A stretch of 64,000 nt of DNA from an uncultured SAR116 cluster alpha proteobacterium (GTDB lineage Bacteria; Pseudomonadota; Alphaproteobacteria; Puniceispirillales; Marisalimonadaceae), in assembly GCA_902625215.1 (NCBI GenBank), contig CACOAO010000001.1, positions 124,001 to 188,000 on the forward strand, in the 5' to 3' direction. Of the stretch, positions 43,770 to 52,698 are shown in pieces. Both the position numbers and the translations under genes were made by a program. The notes beneath the pieces were generated by a model. It saw only the letters and a program-made list of their open reading frames with translations, was not told the origin of the DNA and ran no database searches. Positions within the stretch are counted from its first letter, which is position 1; each line of letters starts with the position of its first letter.

Positions 43770-44486
43770 TTATTTGTATTTGTTACCACATATTAGGTTC
43801 CCATTTTGTGAGATACATCCATATTGAAGTTTAAATCTTTTATCTTCGCTTTTATTAATTTTAGGTAATTTGATTGTACAATGTTCTAAAAGTTTTTTAG
43901 AAAATTTTTTAATTTCAAATAATTTATTTTTGTTAAAAACTTTTCCACTATTTGATAATTCTACAACACTGAAAGAGGGTAAATTAATTTTTTTAGTATT
44001 ATTCTTATTGAATATAGTAAGATCTTTTTTAAAATTAATTACTTCTATGTTATTTTTTTTTGTGAGAATAATATTGTCCTTAACATTATCTACATTATAG
44101 GATAAAAAATATAGGTTATAATATTTCTGTGACTTTTTGCTTACAGAAAAAAGTATCTTACCTTTTATGAACTCAATATTTATTTTATCTTTAATTTTTA
44201 AAATTTTTAAAGATGAATTTGAATGGAAACATATTTGTGTATTATCTTCAAAAATAATTGAAGCGGGTTTTTCTCTAGTAGTTAAATAATCACCAGATTT
44301 TATTTTAGTCTCTTTATTTAAAAAAAATCTCTTACCATGTAGATCTAATACGTGAATTTTATTTTTAATTTTAAAAATATTTATTTCTGCAATACATGTA
44401 TATGCTGAAAAAATAATTATTGAAAAAAAAAACAATAAGTATTTTACGAAATTTACAGTCACAGAATTTAGTGAAAAGGTAGCCAT
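43770..44486 (-). CDS. FecR-like domain protein with signal peptide
   Basis: 238 residues. A hydrophobic N-terminal segment (YLLFFFSIIIFSAYTCIA) looks like a signal peptide or anchor. The middle part follows the FecR pattern: IKSGDYLTTREKPASIIFED, then short beta strands ending in FIKGKILFSVS. Stand-alone FecR proteins are periplasmic and poorly understood. The first ATG lies inside a hairpin with a T-run that looks like the BMP operon terminator, so the start may be the GTG at 44462. Very Lys/Asn-rich and lower in GC than its neighbours by eye. Confidence 0.65.
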   Translation of the reverse strand: MATFSLNSVTVNFVKYLLFFFSIIIFSAYTCIAEINIFKIKNKIHVLDLHGKRFFLNKETKIKSGDYLTTREKPASIIFEDNTQICFHSNSSLKILKIKDKINIEFIKGKILFSVSKKSQKYYNLYFLSYNVDNVKDNIILTKKNNIEVINFKKDLTIFNKNNTKKINLPSFSVVELSNSGKVFNKNKLFEIKKFSKKLLEHCTIKLPKINKSEDKRFKLQYGCISQNGNLICGNKYK

Positions 44487-44502
44487 ATAATTTATGACTA
44501 CC
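44474..44502 (-). terminator. Probable terminator of the BMP ABC operon
   Basis: On the minus strand GGTAGTCAT (44502-44494) pairs with ATGGCTACC (44486-44478) around a 7-nt loop, with one U-G pair, followed by TTTT. It lies 9 bp after the stop of the binding-protein gene. The same DNA contains the first ATG of the FecR-like gene. Confidence 0.55.
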
Positions 44503-44511
44503 TAGACATAA

Positions 44512-45621
44512 TTAACCAGGAACTTTTCCGTTTACACCTTGTAAATAATAATTCATTCCCCACAAAGCTCCATCATCAAGAGCTTTACCTGCAGGGATTA
44601 TTTCTTTACCTGTGTTATCAATTAATGGACCTGAAAAGATATTTATCTTACCATTCTTTAGACCATCTAGAGCTTCCTGTGCTTTTTGAGCAACATTTGC
44701 AGGCATATTTTGAAATTTGGAAATCACTAACATATCTGATTTCAAGCCACCCCAAACATTACCAGGCCAATGGTTAGGGCCATCACCGGTATTCCATGTT
44801 CCATTTCGTAGATCTTCAATCTTTTTAATGTAGTAAGGACCCCAGTTATTTATTGAAGCGAACAATTGAGCTTTTGGAGCGAATGCTGACATGTCTGTTG
44901 ATTGACCAAAGCCCATTGCTCCTTTTTTCTCAGCTATTTGCAGCATTGCTGGAGAATCTGTATGTTGCGCTAAAATATCAGCTCCTTCAGCAATATGAAC
45001 TTTAGCAGCATCAGCTTCTTTAACGGGATCATACCATGTGTTAGCCCAGATGACAGAAATTGAAGCATCTTTATTTACAGACTTTAGGCCTTGAGCAAAA
45101 GCATTTATTCCCATAATAACTTCAGCTATTGGATAAGCTCCAATATAGCCTATTTTATTAGTTTTGGTCATTAAACCAGCTACAACGCCTTGAATATATC
45201 TCCCTTCATAAAATCTGATATTACCAGTTGCAACATTTTTGGATCTTTTATAGCCTGTAATGTGTTCAAACTTTACGTTTGGAAATTCTTTAGCAACTTT
45301 TAGAGTTGGTTCCATATAGCCAAAAGATGTTGTGAAAATAATTTCATTTCCTTGTTTTGCTAACTCTCTTATCACTCGGGTAGCATCAGGTCCCTCAGGA
45401 ACATTTTCAACTACAGAGATTTTTACATCTTTACCAAATCGTTTTTCAACCATTTGTTTCCCAAGTTCATGAGCATATGTCCAGCCATGATCTCCTGGTG
45501 TTGTTAAATAAACAAAACCTACTTTTGTTGGGCTTCCAGCAAAAGCACTTGAAATTATAAAAAATAAAACTGAAATACCTAACGTAATCAGTGAAAAAAT
45601 ACGCATGCAAAATTTTATCAT
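44512..45621 (-). CDS. BMP family ABC transporter substrate-binding protein
   Basis: 369 residues with signal peptide (cleavage near AFA|GS at residue 28). The mature part has KVGFVYLTTPGDHGWTYAHELG, IIFTTSFGYMEP and KIGYIGAYPIAEVIMGINAFAQG, typical of the BMP/PnrA-like family that binds purine nucleosides in other bacteria. GGAG lies 6 nt before the ATG. It is the last transport gene of the operon that encodes the double ATPase and two permeases, 108 bp after the second permease. The gap may carry its own promoter, though none was identified. Confidence 0.92.
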   Translation of the reverse strand: MIKFCMRIFSLITLGISVLFFIISSAFAGSPTKVGFVYLTTPGDHGWTYAHELGKQMVEKRFGKDVKISVVENVPEGPDATRVIRELAKQGNEIIFTTSFGYMEPTLKVAKEFPNVKFEHITGYKRSKNVATGNIRFYEGRYIQGVVAGLMTKTNKIGYIGAYPIAEVIMGINAFAQGLKSVNKDASISVIWANTWYDPVKEADAAKVHIAEGADILAQHTDSPAMLQIAEKKGAMGFGQSTDMSAFAPKAQLFASINNWGPYYIKKIEDLRNGTWNTGDGPNHWPGNVWGGLKSDMLVISKFQNMPANVAQKAQEALDGLKNGKINIFSGPLIDNTGKEIIPAGKALDDGALWGMNYYLQGVNGKVPG

Positions 45622-45729
45622 ATCAAACTCCTAGATTATTGATAAAATCTTAGAGTGAATCTTTAAAATAACAATAAAAAAAGATCATATTTTAATAAAA
45701 TTTTACAAATGCAAATAAATTCTACAATT

Positions 45730-46641
45730 TTATTGACTACCAAAAAAAGGTCTTCCGAGTGATGAAGGCACGACACTATTATTTTTAGATAATCTTCCTG
45801 AAATCATTGTTAAAGCGATAATGGTAGCAATATATGGCATCATAGAGAGTAACTGTGAAGGGATAGGCCAACCTCTTGCTTGACCAACTAATTGTGCAAT
45901 AGTAATTCCCCCAAATATTAGAGCTCCGACTATAATACGCCAAGGTATCCAAGACGCAAATACAACTAAAGCTAGTGCAATCCAACCTCTACCTGCTGTC
46001 ATACCTTCTGACCAATGAGGCGTAAGTACTAGAGGAATATAAGCTCCTCCAATTCCCGCGCACATTCCGCCAAAGCAAGTGGCATACCACCTAATTTTTT
46101 TTACTGGATAACCAACTGAGTGTGCGCTTTGATGATCATCCCCAACAGCTCTTAAAATAATTCCTGATTTTGAATATTTTAAAAAGAAAGAAATAAAAAT
46201 GATTATTGCTATTGATAAATATGCAACAAAATCTTGCTTGAATAGGATGCTACCGAAAATAGGGATATCTGATAATAAAAAAATCTCTATCTTAGGCAAT
46301 GATGGTATCGTTTTCCCAACTAAAGGTGCTCCTGCCAATCCAGTAAGACCAGTTGCAAATATAGTTAATCCAAGTCCAGTAGCGACTTGGTTCGTCATGA
46401 AATTAATTGTAAATATAGAAAAAATTGAAGCCATAAGCATTCCTGACAATGCTCCCGCAACTATTCCATAATAAGGATTTTCTAGCCACAATACTGTCCC
46501 TAAAGCACCTACAGCACCACTCAACATCATTCCTTCTACCCCAAGATTTAAAACTCCACTTTTCTCAGCTATAAGTTCACCTGTTGCTGCAAGCAATAAT
46601 GGAATTGATGTTGCAATAATAGTTAAAATTAGAGCTTCCAT
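45730..46641 (-). CDS. BMP-type ABC transporter permease 2
   Basis: About 303 residues, eight or more hydrophobic segments. The N-terminal ATPLLLAATGE-like region and GVLNLGVEGMMLSGAVGA are characteristic of the NupQ/YufQ-type permease. The frame starts at 46662, but the ATG at 46641 matches the usual N-terminus (MEALILTIIATSIPLLLAAT) and gives a 13-bp overlap with permease 1. It pairs with permease 1 to form the channel for the imported nucleoside-like solute. Confidence 0.9.
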   Translation of the reverse strand: MEALILTIIATSIPLLLAATGELIAEKSGVLNLGVEGMMLSGAVGALGTVLWLENPYYGIVAGALSGMLMASIFSIFTINFMTNQVATGLGLTIFATGLTGLAGAPLVGKTIPSLPKIEIFLLSDIPIFGSILFKQDFVAYLSIAIIIFISFFLKYSKSGIILRAVGDDHQSAHSVGYPVKKIRWYATCFGGMCAGIGGAYIPLVLTPHWSEGMTAGRGWIALALVVFASWIPWRIIVGALIFGGITIAQLVGQARGWPIPSQLLSMMPYIATIIALTMISGRLSKNNSVVPSSLGRPFFGSQ

Positions 46642-47720
46642 TTGTATTTTCTTTCTGACCATTTAATTTTGTATTTTTGAAGAGTTTCGCCTGTTAACAA
46701 AAAAAAGAGTAAAATGCCTTCAAATAAACCAGTTACAACTTTTGGTATACCCATAGTCATCTGAGCATTATCAGCTCCTAGTTTAACTGTTGCTATAATT
46801 ATTCCAGCGAATAAAATACCGAGAGGGTTTAATCTTCCAAGAAAAGCAACTATTATTGCTGTAAATCCATAACCAAAAGAAACCTCTGGCTGTAGTTGTC
46901 CTATATTTGCTGAAACTTCAATTACTCCTGCCACCCCAGCTAAGCCTCCAGATAACAACAAAACTGTCAAAGTAATGGAATTCTGACTAAAGCCTGCAAA
47001 TTTTGCAGCTTGAGGAGCTGATCCCAATACATTGATTTTAAATCCACCTAAAGTTTTGTTCACAAAAATCCATGCAACAGGTATTAAAAGAACAACAAAC
47101 AAAATACCATAATGAAGTTGGCCAAGAAAACCTATTCCAGGAAAAGGTATTTTATTAATTAAAGCTCCTTCAGGATAGGGTTTGGATAATGGAAATCCAA
47201 AACTCATTGGATCCCTTAATGGACCCCTTACAATGAAATCTATGAATAACATTGCAACATAAACTAGCATTAAACTAACTAAAATTTCGTTAACATTTAA
47301 TTTTGTCTTCAATATTGCTGGTATAAATGCCCACAATGCTCCACCTATAAAACCAGTTATGAGTGTAATTAATAAGAAGAACTTTGTTTCAATATTTGGA
47401 AAAGACAATGCAATAAAACCTGCTAACAAGGCTCCCATAATAAATTGACCTTCTGCACCAATATTCCATACGTTAGATTTGAAACATAGCATCAAACCTG
47501 TGCCAATAATAATAAGTGGACAAGCTTTAACTAAAATATCACTAATACGATCTATTCTTGAAAAAGGAGACACAAAAATTTGATACAGAGTTTCTATTGG
47601 ATTGTAACCTAAGAATGTGAAAATTAATAAACCAAAAAATATTGTAAAAACTATTGATAAAATCGGTGCTATAAAAATCCAATTTTTAGAAATTTTTTCT
47701 CTTGGAACAAAAGTAATCAT
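46629..47720 (-). CDS. BMP-type ABC transporter permease 1
   Basis: 363 residues with about ten hydrophobic segments. NIGAEGQFIMGALLAGFIAL is the hallmark of the NupP/YufP-type subunit, followed by PAILKTKLNVNEILVSLML and FGYGFTAIIVAFLGRLNPLG. It overlaps the ATPase gene by 4 bp and permease 2 by about 13 bp, so the importer genes are tightly coupled. Confidence 0.92.
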   Translation of the reverse strand: MITFVPREKISKNWIFIAPILSIVFTIFFGLLIFTFLGYNPIETLYQIFVSPFSRIDRISDILVKACPLIIIGTGLMLCFKSNVWNIGAEGQFIMGALLAGFIALSFPNIETKFFLLITLITGFIGGALWAFIPAILKTKLNVNEILVSLMLVYVAMLFIDFIVRGPLRDPMSFGFPLSKPYPEGALINKIPFPGIGFLGQLHYGILFVVLLIPVAWIFVNKTLGGFKINVLGSAPQAAKFAGFSQNSITLTVLLLSGGLAGVAGVIEVSANIGQLQPEVSFGYGFTAIIVAFLGRLNPLGILFAGIIIATVKLGADNAQMTMGIPKVVTGLFEGILLFFLLTGETLQKYKIKWSERKYKWKL

Positions 47721-49279
47721 TTAACAGTTTCCATTTTTTTCTTTTTTATACTTTTGCCACCCATTAACAAACCGACATCCGCAGCTGTTATATCATTAAC
47801 ACGAAATATTTGGCTTAAAACACCTTGATTAATTACTGCAATTTTATCAGATAATTCAAAAATTTCCTCTAAATCTTGACTAATTAGAATTACTGCTTTT
47901 CCGCTTTGAGATAAATCTAATAATTTTTGTCTTATTGTGGTTGCGGCTCCAATATCAACACCCCACGTGGGTTGAGAAAAAATCGCAACTTTAGGTTTGT
48001 TAGCTAATGATCTTCCTAAAATAAATTTTTGTAAATTACCACCGGATAATTGACTGGCCAAAGGATTTGTTTCTGGGCACCTTACGTCATTAGTCTTTAT
48101 TATTTTTTCACATTCATCCAAGCTATTTTGTGGATTATTTAATAAGTTTGATATCCAGCTTTTAGTATTGTTATATTTGAAAAAATAAGTAAGAAAAGTG
48201 TTTTCATTCAGGGTTAAGTTTGGAACTGTAGCGTGAAAAGTTCTTTCCTCAGGTACTGTTTCTATACCTAACTTTCGTCTTTCATTTATATTTGTTTTAC
48301 CTATGGGTGAATTATCTAAAAGTATTTGATTATTATATTCACAATTAATTTCTCCGCTCAAAATCTCCATCAACTCTACTTGTCCATTCCCAGCAATACC
48401 GGCAACACCTAAAATCTCTCCATAGTTAACTTGTAAATTTATATTTTTTAATGAAATTCCAAATTCATGATCTTTCTGTTTATTTAAATTTTTTAACTCA
48501 AATGCAATATTAGTTGTTGATCTTTTTTTAATATTTTTTCTCAACTCAGTAATTTTTTTCCCAACCATTGTTTCTGCCAAAAATTTTGTTGTAGTTTTTT
48601 TAGCATCAATTGTTGCTATAGATTTTCCTGATTTTAAAATTGTTACTTCATCGGCTAACTCAATTATCTCTTCTAATTTGTGGCTAATGTAGAGTATAGA
48701 GCATCCTGAAGAAGCCAGCCTTTTTAAAATTCTAAATAAATTTATTATCTCTTGTGGTGTAAGAACTGATGTTGGTTCATCCATTATTAACAGATTAGGG
48801 TTTTGCATTAAGCACCTAATAATCTCTACCCTTTGTTTTTCACCGACTGATAACTCACTAACTAATTTAAAAGGATCAACAAATAATTCCCATTCTTTTG
48901 ATAAATTGGTTATTTGATCAACTACTTTGTTTAATTTAATTTTATTATCTAATGCTATTAAAATATTTTCTGCAACTGTAAGAGCAGGGAAAAGAGAAAA
49001 ATGTTGAAAAACCATTCCTATTCCGTTTTTACGAGCTATATTCGGTGATGTAATAACCATCTTATGGTTATTAATTTCTATTGATCCACTGTCTGGTTGA
49101 AGTACACCATAAAATATTTTTACAAGTGTTGATTTTCCAGCACCATTTTCTCCCAATAATGCATGTATTTGTCCTTTAGTAATTGAAATATCAATATCTT
49201 TATTAGCAATAAAATTACCAAATGATTTATTTATTTTTGTTGCCTTTAAAAGAATTTCAGATCCGTTTCCTTGGTCCAT
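47717..49279 (-). CDS. ABC transporter ATP-binding protein (two ATPase domains)
   Basis: 520 residues with two ABC domains, as in NupO/YufO and sugar importers. Domain 1: Walker A GENGAGKST (residues 43-51), signature LSVGEKQRVEI, Walker B LLIMDEPTSV. Domain 2: degenerate Walker A GIAGNGQVEL, signature LSGGNLQKFILGR, and a Walker B region AIFSQPTWGVD in which the usual Glu is replaced, so probably only domain 1 hydrolyses ATP efficiently. First gene of the BMP operon. The 65-bp gap upstream to the small TRAP-linked gene may hold the promoter. Confidence 0.93.
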   Translation of the reverse strand: MDQGNGSEILLKATKINKSFGNFIANKDIDISITKGQIHALLGENGAGKSTLVKIFYGVLQPDSGSIEINNHKMVITSPNIARKNGIGMVFQHFSLFPALTVAENILIALDNKIKLNKVVDQITNLSKEWELFVDPFKLVSELSVGEKQRVEIIRCLMQNPNLLIMDEPTSVLTPQEIINLFRILKRLASSGCSILYISHKLEEIIELADEVTILKSGKSIATIDAKKTTTKFLAETMVGKKITELRKNIKKRSTTNIAFELKNLNKQKDHEFGISLKNINLQVNYGEILGVAGIAGNGQVELMEILSGEINCEYNNQILLDNSPIGKTNINERRKLGIETVPEERTFHATVPNLTLNENTFLTYFFKYNNTKSWISNLLNNPQNSLDECEKIIKTNDVRCPETNPLASQLSGGNLQKFILGRSLANKPKVAIFSQPTWGVDIGAATTIRQKLLDLSQSGKAVILISQDLEEIFELSDKIAVINQGVLSQIFRVNDITAADVGLLMGGKSIKKKKMETVK

Positions 49280-49344
49280 AAATTTACCTTATTTGACAAA
49301 AACTTTTAAAAATTAAATTGAGGATAACAAACAAATATAAGTAA

Positions 49345-49530
49345 TCAATTTTTTTGTTTTGAGGTTTTCAATATTAAAATAATTAAAATAGCAACAGAAA
49401 TAAATATAATAGAAATAAATAAATTGAAGTTACTGACATGCATTTTGTTAAACCCACAAGCAAATATTACAGCTGTTGTAATTATTATCATTAACCAATG
49501 TACAGGTTTACCAATAAATATTTTATTCAT
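49345..49530 (-). CDS. Small two-helix membrane protein linked to TRAP permease
   Basis: 61 residues with two hydrophobic segments, about residues 11-29 (VHWLMIIITTAVIFACGF) and 35-55 (NLFISIIFISVAILIILIL), and a basic tail. Its ATG overlaps the stop of the TAXI permease by 4 bp, which supports real, coupled translation. The other TAXI operon in the window has no such gene. No family was recognised; it could assist assembly or stability of the permease. Function unknown. Confidence 0.65.
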   Translation of the reverse strand: MNKIFIGKPVHWLMIIITTAVIFACGFNKMHVSNFNLFISIIFISVAILIILILKTSKQKN

Positions 49531-51542
49531 GTTGCAGCCTTAAATTTGAAATTTAGTTTTCCTTGCAAATAATAGATCAACATAAGAATAATTATTCCTA
49601 AAAGATTGAAGTAAATACCGTCAATCCCGTAAATATTTTGAAGTGGTGGAATTAATAATGTTACTGAACTGAGCAAAGCTAAAGTCCTTTTAAATGCGTT
49701 AAGTTTTCCGTTGAACCAACCTTCAAGACCTAAAGTCATGCTCCAATAAGCTAGAAGAACGGAAATTAAACTATATATACTCCAAATAATTGGCCCCTCC
49801 ATCAATAATGAAGGATTATAAACAAAAGCAAAAGGAACTATGTACTTTGCTATTCCAACTTTACTTGACTCGACAGCAGTAGCCATTGGCGGAGATTTTG
49901 CAATTGCAGCACCCGCAAATGAAGCAAGAGCAACAGGCGGAGTTATGGTGGAAACAACACCAAAATAAAACGCAAACATGTGAGCTGCTATTGGCATTAT
50001 TCCTGACTCAATTAAAGAAGGTACTATAAGTGCGGCAACAGTTATGTAAACTGCAGTTGTAGTCATGCCCATACCAAGAATTATTGCTGAGATTGCAGTT
50101 AAACATAACAGGATAAATAAAACACCTCCTGACAAATCTATAACCGATTGTGTAAATTTTAATCCAAGGCCAGATACAAATACTGAGCCAATAATTATTC
50201 CAGCACAGGCACAGGCAATAGTAACTGGAACAGTTGATTTTATGCCACTCTCAAATGCTCCCAATAAATCAACAACTGACATTCTTGTATTTTTTTTGAT
50301 AAAACTAAGAATAATTACAGAAACAATACTCCAAAAACCCGCTGTCATAGCCGTTTTACCGTAAATGAGAAGTCCTATCAGCACTACAAGTGATAGTAAC
50401 ATATGTCCTCCACCTTTAAGTACTTCTATTACATTCGGTAAAACAGATTTATCAATTTTTTGTATGCCATGTTTTTCTGCTTCAATATGGACCATAAAAT
50501 AAATTGTAGTAAAATATAAAAAGGCTGGAATAATAGCCGCTAAAATTACATATGAATATGGTGCCTCTAAAAATTCAGCCATTATAAATGCTGCAGCGCC
50601 CATTATTGGAGGAGTGATTTGTCCTCCTGAAGAAGCACATGCTTCAACGGCAGCCGCAAATTTTGCTCTATATCCGTAGTTTTTCATGAGTGGAATAGTA
50701 AAGGATCCCGTCGTTACAACATTTGCGACAGCAGATCCATAGACTGTCCCAGTCATTCCTGAAGCAACTACAGCTGCTTTTGCTGGACCTCCAGTCCTAT
50801 GGCCTGTCAATGCAACTGCTAAATCAACAAAAAATCTACCAACACCTGACCTGATAAGAATTCCACCAAATATTATAAATAGAACAATATAGGTAGATGC
50901 AACATAAAGTGGAATTCCATAGATACCATCAGATGTCATAAATAAAGTGTCAATATATTTAGCTAATCTTGTTGGAGGTCCATAAAAAAAACCGAAAAAT
51001 TTATGAGCGTACAGAGCATGCAACATAAAAAAACCGGCGACAAAAACCATAGCCCAACCAACAGCTCTTCTCGTTGCGTCTAAGACAATAAATATAAGAA
51101 TAGAACCTACAATTATATCTCCAATATACTTGTCTCCATATCGCATCATAAAGTTTTCTACGTCCCAAGTTGTCCATAACTGGACAAATATAATTGAAAG
51201 GATAATTATAAGGTCATAAGCAAAACCAATAGATCTAAAAAAATTACCTCTTGTATCATTTTTTACTAACACTGGGTCTTTTATATTATTTCGAAAAAGG
51301 GGATAAATAAATACAGCCAAAACCATCATCGCAGAAAGGTGAATGGATCTGAATGATCTGCCCTCAGGAGTTCCATAAACAGCTACAAATAAATGATAAA
51401 ATGCTAATCCGACTGATAACCAAGAACACAGAACTATAATCCAATAATAAATTGATTTATCTTTATTCCATTCTAAGAGTTCGTCAAAAAAACTTATTTC
51501 TTTAACTTCGTTATAAATTAATTTTTTTGTGTTTTGTGCCAT
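49527..51542 (-). CDS. TRAP transporter fused permease (TAXI type)
   Basis: 671 residues, polytopic, with the DctQ-like part first and the DctM-like part after. Motifs match the other TAXI permease in the window: GMTGTVYGSAVANVVTTGSF, CASSGGQITPPIMGAAAFIMA-like segment, and TITPPVALASFAGAAIAKS. The two permeases are paralogues but clearly diverged, so they likely carry different acids. It follows the binding protein after a hairpin-containing 57-bp gap and overlaps the small membrane gene by 4 bp. Confidence 0.93.
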   Translation of the reverse strand: MAQNTKKLIYNEVKEISFFDELLEWNKDKSIYYWIIVLCSWLSVGLAFYHLFVAVYGTPEGRSFRSIHLSAMMVLAVFIYPLFRNNIKDPVLVKNDTRGNFFRSIGFAYDLIIILSIIFVQLWTTWDVENFMMRYGDKYIGDIIVGSILIFIVLDATRRAVGWAMVFVAGFFMLHALYAHKFFGFFYGPPTRLAKYIDTLFMTSDGIYGIPLYVASTYIVLFIIFGGILIRSGVGRFFVDLAVALTGHRTGGPAKAAVVASGMTGTVYGSAVANVVTTGSFTIPLMKNYGYRAKFAAAVEACASSGGQITPPIMGAAAFIMAEFLEAPYSYVILAAIIPAFLYFTTIYFMVHIEAEKHGIQKIDKSVLPNVIEVLKGGGHMLLSLVVLIGLLIYGKTAMTAGFWSIVSVIILSFIKKNTRMSVVDLLGAFESGIKSTVPVTIACACAGIIIGSVFVSGLGLKFTQSVIDLSGGVLFILLCLTAISAIILGMGMTTTAVYITVAALIVPSLIESGIMPIAAHMFAFYFGVVSTITPPVALASFAGAAIAKSPPMATAVESSKVGIAKYIVPFAFVYNPSLLMEGPIIWSIYSLISVLLAYWSMTLGLEGWFNGKLNAFKRTLALLSSVTLLIPPLQNIYGIDGIYFNLLGIIILMLIYYLQGKLNFKFKAAT

Positions 51543-51562
51543 CTAAAATAATAACAGGTGTC

Positions 51563-51591
51563 TAGAAAGGCACTAAGTCTGTGCCTTTCTA
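51563..51591 (-). other. 11-bp intercistronic hairpin, TAXI operon 2
   Basis: TAGAAAGGCAC (51563-51573) is the exact reverse complement of GTGCCTTTCTA (51581-51591), with a 7-nt loop. It occupies the same place as the hairpin of the first TAXI operon, between binding-protein stop (51600) and permease start (51542), and again no T-run follows. It is more GC-rich than the surrounding DNA. Confidence 0.7.
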
Positions 51592-51599
51592 TTATAAAT

Positions 51600-52556
51600 T
51601 TACATAACGCCTTTTTCTTTATAGTATCTTGCAGCTCCTGGATGAATTGGCACTGCAGCTCCGTTAACAGCGTCTTTAAGAATAACTTTTTTCCAAACGC
51701 CTTTTACTTTTACAAATTCAGCATGATTGTCCCAAAATGCTTTAGTCATTTTGTAGACTAGATCGTCTGACAAATCTTTATGAACAATCATAGAAGTAAC
51801 AATTCCTAAAGTAGGGATATCCTTATCAAGAGATTTATACGCACTTGCAGGAATCTTACCATAAATATAACCAGGATTATTCTTAACAATCCTATCTATT
51901 CTGTCTTTAGGAAGTCCAATAAATCTTATTCCTGGGCTGTTTTCAAGTTCTATAAAACTTGCTTGTGGAACAGAGGTTGCAGCCATAAACACATCTGCCT
52001 GACCATCTTTCATTAGAGCAACAGACTCCTTATAGCTTACCATATGAACAACGCCACCATTTTTTTTGATAGTGTTAAAGTCATAACCATAATCTTTTAT
52101 AATCGACTCACAAAAAGCTGTACCTGTCCACTTTGGTTTACCAGGACTAATATTAGCTGATTTCATATCCTCAAATCCTTTGATTTTAGAATCTGCTCTT
52201 ACTGCTACCTGAAAGGCTGCTGGATATAGAGTTGCAAAATATCTCACATTTTTATGTGCTTTTTTGAACTTTCCTTTTCCGCTGTAGCCATTAGCAACAG
52301 TGTGTGCGTAAGTCCAACCAATTTCTGCATCACCCCCGTCTACAGACATTACATTAGAAATACCACCACCTGAAGTATTAGATGTTGAAACACCCTTTAT
52401 GCTAGTTTCCATAACTTGCATCACTTTAGCACCTAATGGATACCAAGAACCACCCGATGGTCCGGAAACCATTCTAAGAAATTGGTCAGCATTAGCAACT
52501 GACGATGTTACTAGTAGAGAAGAAGCTACTAGAAGTGCGCTTGAAAAACGTCTCAT
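51600..52556 (-). CDS. TAXI family TRAP transporter solute-binding protein
   Basis: 318 residues with a signal peptide (SALLVASSLLVTSSVANA, cleavage after about residue 23) and the TAXI motif FLRMVSGPSGGSWYPLGAKV, then DGGDAEIGWTYAHTVANGY and VHMVSYKESVALMKDGQADV. It supplies substrate to the permease encoded downstream. A G5 tract lies 5 nt before the ATG and is the apparent ribosome binding site. It is divergent from the HMG-CoA lyase operon, so its ligand is probably the acid degraded by that operon. Confidence 0.93.
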   Translation of the reverse strand: MRRFSSALLVASSLLVTSSVANADQFLRMVSGPSGGSWYPLGAKVMQVMETSIKGVSTSNTSGGGISNVMSVDGGDAEIGWTYAHTVANGYSGKGKFKKAHKNVRYFATLYPAAFQVAVRADSKIKGFEDMKSANISPGKPKWTGTAFCESIIKDYGYDFNTIKKNGGVVHMVSYKESVALMKDGQADVFMAATSVPQASFIELENSPGIRFIGLPKDRIDRIVKNNPGYIYGKIPASAYKSLDKDIPTLGIVTSMIVHKDLSDDLVYKMTKAFWDNHAEFVKVKGVWKKVILKDAVNGAAVPIHPGAARYYKEKGVM

Positions 52557-52698
52557 TAAAACCCCCTAATTTAAATTATATTAAAGTATAAATATCACTA
52601 CTAATTTTTTGAAAGGTCAAGAGAATGTTGTAATTTTTTAAATAAATCTTATTGTTATTAAGTCAGTTAATTCATCATACACTAAAGGAGATGAATCT

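Noticed and set aside
43870..44100. 76-codon plus-strand frame opposite the FecR-like gene
   Set aside because: An antisense frame with low-complexity Leu/Phe content produced by a Lys/Asn-rich gene; no start signal.
52567..52578. 12-bp palindrome TAATTTAAATTA as operator
   Set aside because: Made only of A and T in very AT-rich DNA, so easily expected by chance; it lies in the leader of the TAXI binding-protein gene but has no further support.
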